Source: Brevibacterium picturae (GTDB taxonomy: Bacteria > Actinomycetota > Actinomycetes > Actinomycetales > Brevibacteriaceae). From it: a stretch of DNA of 16,829 bases. Shown piece after piece: positions 12,134-16,829 of the stretch. Positions within the stretch are counted from its first letter, which is position 1. The number at the start of each line of letters is the position of its first letter. A model generated the notes under the pieces. The model saw nothing but the letters and a program-made list of their open reading frames with translations. It was not told the origin of the DNA and made no database searches. The stretch spans positions 1 through 16,829 of the forward strand of contig NZ_JAKDJU010000063.1 of the NCBI RefSeq assembly GCF_030453725.1. The letters are read 5' to 3'. Position numbers and translations under genes: made by a program.

Positions 12134-14704
12134 TCAGGCTGCCACAGGCACCTCGGGAGTTCCCGCGATCACCCGCAGCGTTCCGTCTTCGACCATGGCG
12201 CTGACGGTTCCGCCCTCGGACACGGCCTCGTTGACGAGGAGGTCCGCGATGCGGTCGTCGAGCTCACGCTGGATCACGCGCCGCAGCGGACGGGCACCGA
12301 ACTCGGGTTCGTACCCGGCGTCGGAGAGGAACTCCACGGCGTCCTCGGACACGCTCAGGCCGATGCCCTGGTGTGCCAGACGCTGCACCGACTCCTCCAG
12401 CTGGAGACGCACAATGACACGCAGCTGCTCACGGTCGAGCCGCGAGAACATCACGGTCTCGTCGATCCGGTTGAGGAACTCGGGACGCATGACCTCCTTG
12501 AGCTTGCCCATCACCTTGGCGCTCAGGTCCTTCTCGGTGACCTTCGCATCGGTGGAGCTGAAGCCCAACGGAGTGCTGCCTGCCATGAATTCGGATCCGA
12601 GGTTGCTCGTCATGATGATGACGGTGTTCCGGAAGTCCACGGTCCTGCCCTGTCCGTCGGTCAGGCGACCGTCGTCGAGGACCTGGAGCAGCAGGTTGAA
12701 TGCGTCCGGGTGGGCCTTCTCGACCTCGTCGAGGAGGATCACCGAGTACGGCCGCCGCCGGACCTGCTCGGTGAGCTGGCCGGCTTCGTCGTAACCGACG
12801 TAGCCGGGAGGCGAACCCACCAGACGGGACACGGTGTGACGCTCGCCGAATTCGCTCATGTCGAACCGGATCATCGCCGACTCGTCATCGAACAGGGTCG
12901 CGGCCAGAGACTTGGCCAGCTCAGTCTTGCCCACGCCCGTGGGGCCGAGGAAGAGGAAGCTGCCGATGGGACGATTCGGATCTCCCATTCCCATCTGCGA
13001 CCGGCGCACGGCCTTCGACACTGCGCCCACCGCATCGTCCTGGCCGATGACACGACCGTGGAGGACCTCTTCGAGCCTGGCCAGCTTGGCCTTCTGGCCC
13101 TGAGTCATGCTCGCCGCCGGGATCCCGGTGGCACGGGACACGACCTGTGCGATCTGATCGGCGTCGACGACGCTGGACGCAGCATCCTTACCCCGATCGG
13201 CACTGTGGTCAGCCGTTGTCGTGCTCTCGTCCGGGTTCTCGGCCGCATGCAACTTCTCGCCGAGACTCATGACCTCGTCGCGGAGTTGACCGGCACGCTC
13301 GTAGTTCTCTTTGCTGATGGCGGTGGACTTCTCGGTTTCGAGCCGTTCGATCTCCGTCCGCAGTGCTTGGGGATTGACCTTGGGTCCACGACGCAGAGAC
13401 AGACGGGCACCCGCCTGGTCGATGAGGTCGATCGCCTTGTCCGGCAGGAACCTGTCGTTGATGTAGCGATCGGAGAGCTCGACCGAGGCGCGGATCGCCT
13501 CCGACGTGAAGGTCACGTTGTGGTGCTCGGCGTAGCGGCCCTTGAGTCCGTCGAGGATCGCCACAGCATCCTCGATGTTCGGTTCTCCGACGCGCACCGG
13601 CTGGAACCGACGTTCGAGGGCTGAATCCTTCTCGATCGTGCGGTACTCCTTCAGGGTGGTCGCACCGAGCAGGTGGAGGTCTCCCCGAGCCAGCCTGGGC
13701 TTGAGGATGTTGCCGGCGTCCATCGAGTTGGATTCGCCGTTGCCACCGGCGCCGACGAGGGTATGGAGCTCATCGACGAAGACGATCATCTCGCCGTCCT
13801 CGGCGATCTCGTCGAGTGCACCGGTCAGACGCTCCTCGAAGTCACCACGGTAGCGTGTGCCCGCAAGCATTCCCGGCAGGTCGAGTGCGATGACTCGTTT
13901 GCCGGACAGCTGCGCCGGGATGTCTCCGGTGTGGATGGCCTGAGCCAAGCCTTCGGCGATCGCGGTCTTGCCGACGCCTGCCTCGCCGAGGAGCACCGGG
14001 TTGTTCTTGGTGCGGCGGGCAAGGATCTCGATGGTCTCCTCGATCTCCTGCCCACGTCCGATCACCGGGTCGAGTTCGCCGTCGGCTGCCAGTGCCGTGA
14101 GGTCCGTGGAGAACCTCTCGAGCATGGTCCCTTCCGACTGGCCTGCTCCGTGGCCGCCCTGGGGGCCGCCGGCTTCAGCGGCTTCCGCACCGGCCTGCAG
14201 CCGCTCCTGCGTCACGCCCGCTTGGGCGAGGATGCGGCCAGCAGGCATCTCATGGTTGAGCACGAAGGCGAAGAACAGGTGCTCCGGGTCGACGTAGGTC
14301 GAGCCGAACGCTCGCGCCACCTGGTAGGCGTCGAGGAGCGCACGCTGACCGGAACCGGTCAGCGTCAATGCGCCCTCGGGCTTCGTGCTCGAGGATGCGG
14401 GCAGGCGCTCTTCAACGGCATGCGCGACCTGCTCCGGGTCCGCGCCCGCTTGGCGGATCGCCGAGACGCCGGGCTCGGTCTCTGCCATGGTCCGCAGGAT
14501 GTGCAGGGCGTCGACCTCCGACTGACCGTTCTCTCTGGCATAGTCTGCGGCGTTGTCGATGACCTCGTGGCTGCGCTTGCTCAGCAGCTTGTTGATGTCG
14601 ACGCTGCCCCCCTGGCGGGCGCCCTGCTGTCCCTGCAGAAAACGAGCAAGGAATTCGTCGAATGAATCTCCGCCAGAACCGGCGGATCCGTAGAATGTAG
14701 CCAA
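12134..14704 (-). CDS. clpC: ClpC-type AAA+ unfoldase (Clp ATPase, two ATPase domains)
   Basis: This 856-residue Hsp100 ATPase unfolds proteins and may pass them to ClpP. A Gly/Gln-rich start precedes the Clp N-domain repeats (about 36-170). AAA domain 1 has Walker A GEAGVGKT (240-247) and Walker B VFVDE. The middle holds a short UVR-like segment (ISKENYERAGQLRDEV, about 463-478) instead of the long ClpB coiled coil. AAA domain 2 has Walker A GPTGVGKT (587-594) and Walker B ILLDE. LGF (713-715) sits where ClpC has VGF, the tripeptide that docks on ClpP. Thus it is ClpC-like rather than ClpB, although ClpB-type annotation is possible. The start is a TTG with AGGAGG 6 nt upstream. A HAIR operator just upstream indicates HspR heat-shock repression. 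Confidence 0.92.
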   Translation of the reverse strand: MATFYGSAGSGGDSFDEFLARFLQGQQGARQGGSVDINKLLSKRSHEVIDNAADYARENGQSEVDALHILRTMAETEPGVSAIRQAGADPEQVAHAVEERLPASSSTKPEGALTLTGSGQRALLDAYQVARAFGSTYVDPEHLFFAFVLNHEMPAGRILAQAGVTQERLQAGAEAAEAGGPQGGHGAGQSEGTMLERFSTDLTALAADGELDPVIGRGQEIEETIEILARRTKNNPVLLGEAGVGKTAIAEGLAQAIHTGDIPAQLSGKRVIALDLPGMLAGTRYRGDFEERLTGALDEIAEDGEMIVFVDELHTLVGAGGNGESNSMDAGNILKPRLARGDLHLLGATTLKEYRTIEKDSALERRFQPVRVGEPNIEDAVAILDGLKGRYAEHHNVTFTSEAIRASVELSDRYINDRFLPDKAIDLIDQAGARLSLRRGPKVNPQALRTEIERLETEKSTAISKENYERAGQLRDEVMSLGEKLHAAENPDESTTTADHSADRGKDAASSVVDADQIAQVVSRATGIPAASMTQGQKAKLARLEEVLHGRVIGQDDAVGAVSKAVRRSQMGMGDPNRPIGSFLFLGPTGVGKTELAKSLAATLFDDESAMIRFDMSEFGERHTVSRLVGSPPGYVGYDEAGQLTEQVRRRPYSVILLDEVEKAHPDAFNLLLQVLDDGRLTDGQGRTVDFRNTVIIMTSNLGSEFMAGSTPLGFSSTDAKVTEKDLSAKVMGKLKEVMRPEFLNRIDETVMFSRLDREQLRVIVRLQLEESVQRLAHQGIGLSVSEDAVEFLSDAGYEPEFGARPLRRVIQRELDDRIADLLVNEAVSEGGTVSAMVEDGTLRVIAGTPEVPVAA

Positions 14705-14722
14705 TCTGACCTCCTAGTGAAA

Positions 14723-14743
14723 GTTGAGCCTATACGACTCAAT
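14723..14743 (-). promoter_or_regulatory. HAIR operator (HspR site) before the clpC-like gene
   Basis: GTTGAGC-N7-ACTCAAT (plus strand) matches the HAIR consensus CTTGAGT-N7-ACTCAAG at 11 of 14 arm positions with the exact 7-bp spacing. It starts 19 bp before the TTG start codon. A possible -10, TATAGG on the minus strand, lies within it, so bound HspR would block transcription until heat shock. Confidence 0.8.
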
Positions 14744-14794
14744 CAACGATGAAGGCGGTGGTCTTATTCCCGAGGGAGCCTCTCGACTTCCCGA

Positions 14795-15625
14795 TCAGCC
14801 ATTCGAGGGCCAGCCGTTGGGTTCACAGCCCTGCAGTCCCTTGGTCTGCTGCTGCATGAGCGGGGCCGTCTCGCCCGGGCCCGGGCACGTTTCGTGGCCG
14901 TGGCCCAGAGCGTGACCGACCTCATGATTGATGAGGTAATGGCGGTACAGCGTGATGTCGTCGAACTCGTCGGTGGCAGAGACCCAGCGCTTCGCGTTGA
15001 GGATGACATCGTTTCCGTTGCGGCAGGAGAGCTTTCCCAGGGTGCGCAGCGGCAGGCACATCTCATCCACGGTGTCGGGGCTGGCGATGCTGATCATCGC
15101 GTCTTCCCCCTCGTCGACCATTTCGATCGACACGTTGTCGATGTTCTGCCAGCCGCGCTCGTCCTGCAGGGTGGAGATGATGAAGGCGGCGGCCTCATCC
15201 ACGTCGATCGGGAGGTTGTCCTCGACGCGCAGCGCGACCGTGAATGTCTCGCCTTCGTCCCGGTTCGGGCCGGTCTCCTCCTTCGGACGGTCCCATTCGC
15301 CGCTGCCGTGCATATCGATGTCGCCCTCGCCGACGCCGGCGGCACCGGCCGAGTCCGCGTCGGGCTCAGCGGACTCGGATTCCTTCGGCCCAGCGGACCC
15401 GCCTGACGCGGTGCTGTCGGTCGGTGCGCTCGATTCGCTCGGAGTGGAGGTCTCGCCAGCAGCGATCGTCTCCGCCGCGTGCGGGGTCGGTCGCGTCTGA
15501 GTGTCGGGCTCGGGCGCGCAGGCGCTGAGCCCGATGAGCAGGGACGCAGCAACCGCCGCCGAGGCGGCGGGCAGTCGACGTGATGAGCGCAGGGTGCGCG
15601 ATGCAGGGCGGGGAGATCTCGACAC
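14795..15625 (-). CDS. DUF3152-type lipoprotein with metzincin zinc-protease motif
   Basis: This 276-residue protein has a lipoprotein signal peptide ending at L-S-A-C (Cys36), then a Ser/Glu/Ala/Gly-rich linker (about 40-125) and a C-terminal DUF3152-like domain. The domain carries HEVGHALGHGH (234-244), the complete HExxHxxGxxH zinc-binding motif of metzincins, and Met257 in PLMQQQ could be the Met-turn. Four Cys (190, 201, 247, 267) could form two disulfides outside the cell. It is therefore probably a surface-anchored metalloprotease, although the family has no confirmed substrate that I know of. The start is GTG; GGAG almost touches it, and TAGACT just upstream suggests a leaderless mRNA. 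It lies 90 bp upstream of the clpC-like gene on the same strand, but that gene has its own promoter. Confidence 0.85.
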   Translation of the reverse strand: MSRSPRPASRTLRSSRRLPAASAAVAASLLIGLSACAPEPDTQTRPTPHAAETIAAGETSTPSESSAPTDSTASGGSAGPKESESAEPDADSAGAAGVGEGDIDMHGSGEWDRPKEETGPNRDEGETFTVALRVEDNLPIDVDEAAAFIISTLQDERGWQNIDNVSIEMVDEGEDAMISIASPDTVDEMCLPLRTLGKLSCRNGNDVILNAKRWVSATDEFDDITLYRHYLINHEVGHALGHGHETCPGPGETAPLMQQQTKGLQGCEPNGWPSNG

Positions 15626-15663
15626 TCTCCAGAGTCTAGCCTTTCAGCGCCGTTCCTCCGGTG

Positions 15664-15702
15664 GCTGTCGACCTCAGAACTCTGCTGTCGATCGTCAGAA
15701 CT
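15664..15702. repeat. Imperfect ~20-bp tandem duplication at the end of the VOC gene
   Basis: GCTGTCGA and TCAGAACTC occur twice (15664-15682 and 15684-15703), separated by 2 and 3 bases. The second copy includes the stop codon of the VOC gene, so the last codons and stop have been duplicated just downstream. It is probably a slippage event without function. Confidence 0.5.
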
Positions 15703-16363
15703 CGAGGAGTCCGCCGGGACCCCGCAGGCGCGCATGCAACCGGTGTTCGCTGCCGTCGACAACCTGAGTATCTGCGGCACCGAGCACATCGAGGGCACGG
15801 CGGGTCGCCTCGGCGTCCGGGGATTCGATGGAGAACTCTTCCAGTTCCACCGCCGGCAGCCCAGCCTCGGCGGGATGGGTCGACTCTCCCCAGTCGATGA
15901 GGAAGGGCTGCGCGCCCTTGTCCGGCAGCGGGGACCGTGAGGTCAGGCGCCATTCGAGCAGCTCCCCCTCGGCGGTCTCCCGGGACATGTCGCGAACCTC
16001 GCCGAAGTCGATTCCTTCGGTGTTGGCCCCCGCCACCTTCGCGAGGAAGGCGTGCGGGTGGATGGCCCAGGTCTGCAGGGTCAGGCCCTGAGCCAAATGT
16101 GCATCCAATGGCAGGGTGCCGTCGGCCGGTGCCGTCTGCTGCGGGTCGGGGCCGAGGATCTCGAGGTAGGTGTGGGCACCTGCGGGCCAGCCAGCCGGGG
16201 TGAGGCCGACAAGATAGTTCGCGGTTCCTCGGTCAGGGTGCCGTCCACCGGAGACAGCCCGGACTCCGGTGAGGCGTTCGAATTCGGCGACGCCGGCTTC
16301 GAGCTCGGGCACCGTGATGATGAGGTGGTCAAGATTGGCGGGAATCGTACTCAGATCGTCCAT
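15695..16363 (-). CDS. VOC-family (glyoxalase-like) protein, first of two paralogs
   Basis: This 222-residue protein resembles the Glyoxalase_3-like branch of the VOC superfamily. The opening LDHLIITVPELEAGVAEFER is the typical first strand and helix of the beta-alpha-beta-beta-beta module. HTYLEILGPDP (about 63-73) carries a Glu at a usual metal-ligand place, and the second module ends with LHARLRGPGGLLEF. The reaction and substrate are unknown; family members include metal-dependent lyases and dioxygenases, but also binding proteins. The ATG overlaps the stop of the upstream paralog by 13 bp, and only GGTGG close by could serve as Shine-Dalgarno, so translation is probably coupled. The two products are similar over their whole shared length, which indicates tandem duplication. 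Confidence 0.85.
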   Translation of the reverse strand: MDDLSTIPANLDHLIITVPELEAGVAEFERLTGVRAVSGGRHPDRGTANYLVGLTPAGWPAGAHTYLEILGPDPQQTAPADGTLPLDAHLAQGLTLQTWAIHPHAFLAKVAGANTEGIDFGEVRDMSRETAEGELLEWRLTSRSPLPDKGAQPFLIDWGESTHPAEAGLPAVELEEFSIESPDAEATRRALDVLGAADTQVVDGSEHRLHARLRGPGGLLEF

Positions 16364-16829
16364 GATCCACCGGGACCTTTCACTGTGGCGTGCAGGGATT
16401 CTGTGTCACCTGCCTCAACCTCGATGGTAGCCCCCAAGGATCGCAGAACTCTGGATGTTGTGTCCACATCCGGGCTCGTGGCCCAGAACCGCTCGAGTTC
16501 GATGCTCGGCATCTCCTGTCGTGCGGGGTGCGGAGAATCCTTCCAATCGATGAGGAAGGGCTGGATTCCGCCCAGGGCCAGCGGGGTCCGCCGCGTCAGT
16601 CTCCAGTCGAGGATCCTTCCGTCCGGGGTGCGGCGGGTCATGTCATGCACCTCACCGAGATCGACGTGCGGCTCGTTCGATCGTGCGGCCGAGGTGACGA
16701 GCCCGTCGAAGTCGACCGGGTGGATCGCCCACCGCTGCACGGTGGCTCGGGTGATCCCGGCCAGACGCGTCGTTGCAAGCTGTGGGTCCTGTTCAGGGTC
16801 GGGCCCGGATGGGCTCCGCCGGGGATTGC
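16351..16829 (-). CDS. VOC-family protein, second paralog (5' part outside the window)
   Basis: The frame stays open to the window edge, so the start and first part are missing. The visible 158 codons align with the downstream paralog: GPDP (here followed by EQDPQL), RWAIHP against TWAIHP, GEVHDMTRR against GEVRDMSRE, ILDWRLT against LLEWRLT, and QPFLIDW in both. It should share the same fold and perhaps a related substrate. An internal GTG at 16740 is not the start, since homology continues upstream of it. The stop lies within the first codons of the next gene. Confidence 0.85.
   Translation of the reverse strand, partial: NPRRSPSGPDPEQDPQLATTRLAGITRATVQRWAIHPVDFDGLVTSAARSNEPHVDLGEVHDMTRRTPDGRILDWRLTRRTPLALGGIQPFLIDWKDSPHPARQEMPSIELERFWATSPDVDTTSRVLRSLGATIEVEAGDTESLHATVKGPGGSWTI

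Noticed and set aside
12119..13624. 501-codon plus-strand open frame (and another at 13673-14665) opposite the clpC-like gene
   Set aside because: Shadow frames of a large conserved AAA+ gene; no signature on the plus strand.
12134..14704. Naming the AAA+ protein ClpB
   Set aside because: The HAIR site would suit clpB, but the long coiled-coil middle domain is absent, and a UVR segment and a ClpP-docking-like tripeptide are present.
1..16829. CRISPR arrays, insertion sequences, att sites or phage genes
   Set aside because: No regularly spaced repeats with unique spacers, no transposase or integrase, and no terminal inverted repeats were seen.

Overview
The window is high-GC DNA with actinobacterial hallmarks: a small-type SRP RNA, an ECF42-type sigma factor paired with a DGPF/YCII protein, a DtxR/IdeR-type iron box, a HAIR-type HspR operator, a ClgR/PopR-like regulator with clpP genes, a DUF3152 lipoprotein and probable leaderless starts. 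The gene mix would suit Brevibacterium or a related Micrococcales genus. That placement is a judgement from gene content; no search was possible.

Left part (1-4375). A gene-poor stretch ends in a strong intrinsic terminator. tRNA-Ser(GGA) follows on the minus strand with its own terminator. Next is a YCII/DGPF gene translationally coupled to an ECF42 sigma factor, preceded by a near-ideal ECF42-type promoter (TGTCGA-N17-CGAC), so the pair is probably autoregulated. The SRP RNA gene (ffs), with its own promoter, lies before a lipoprotein L,D-transpeptidase.

Centre (4386-11265). An iron-regulated siderophore-binding lipoprotein is divergent from a small XRE regulator of the ClgR/PopR kind. On the minus strand lie, in transcription order, an active ClpP, a second ClpP lacking the catalytic Ser and His, a NarL-type histidine kinase, its response regulator and a small SHOCT membrane protein. 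Divergent from clpP is a small membrane protein gene (DUF6412-like) followed by a short YidC paralog. A 13-bp palindrome occurs once before the regulator gene and twice before the clpP pair, at nearly the same distance from each start codon. This ties the regulator to the protease and possibly to the yidC unit.

Right part (11360-16829). An HhH-GPD glycosylase-like gene and a ClpC-type AAA+ unfoldase converge on a strong bidirectional terminator. The unfoldase has a HAIR box over its promoter and an LGF tripeptide where ClpC proteins carry the ClpP-docking VGF. Upstream of it are a DUF3152 metzincin-like lipoprotein and two tandem VOC-family paralogs, the second cut by the window edge.

Overall this reads as a protein-quality-control neighbourhood: a probable accessory Clp protease (one live and one dead ClpP type), its likely activator, a heat-shock-controlled unfoldase, and a membrane-insertase unit whose upstream peptide ends with an R-A-P-S motif resembling known ribosome-arrest sequences. 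The dead ClpP, the shared operator and the possible arrest-peptide control of yidC are the points most worth testing.
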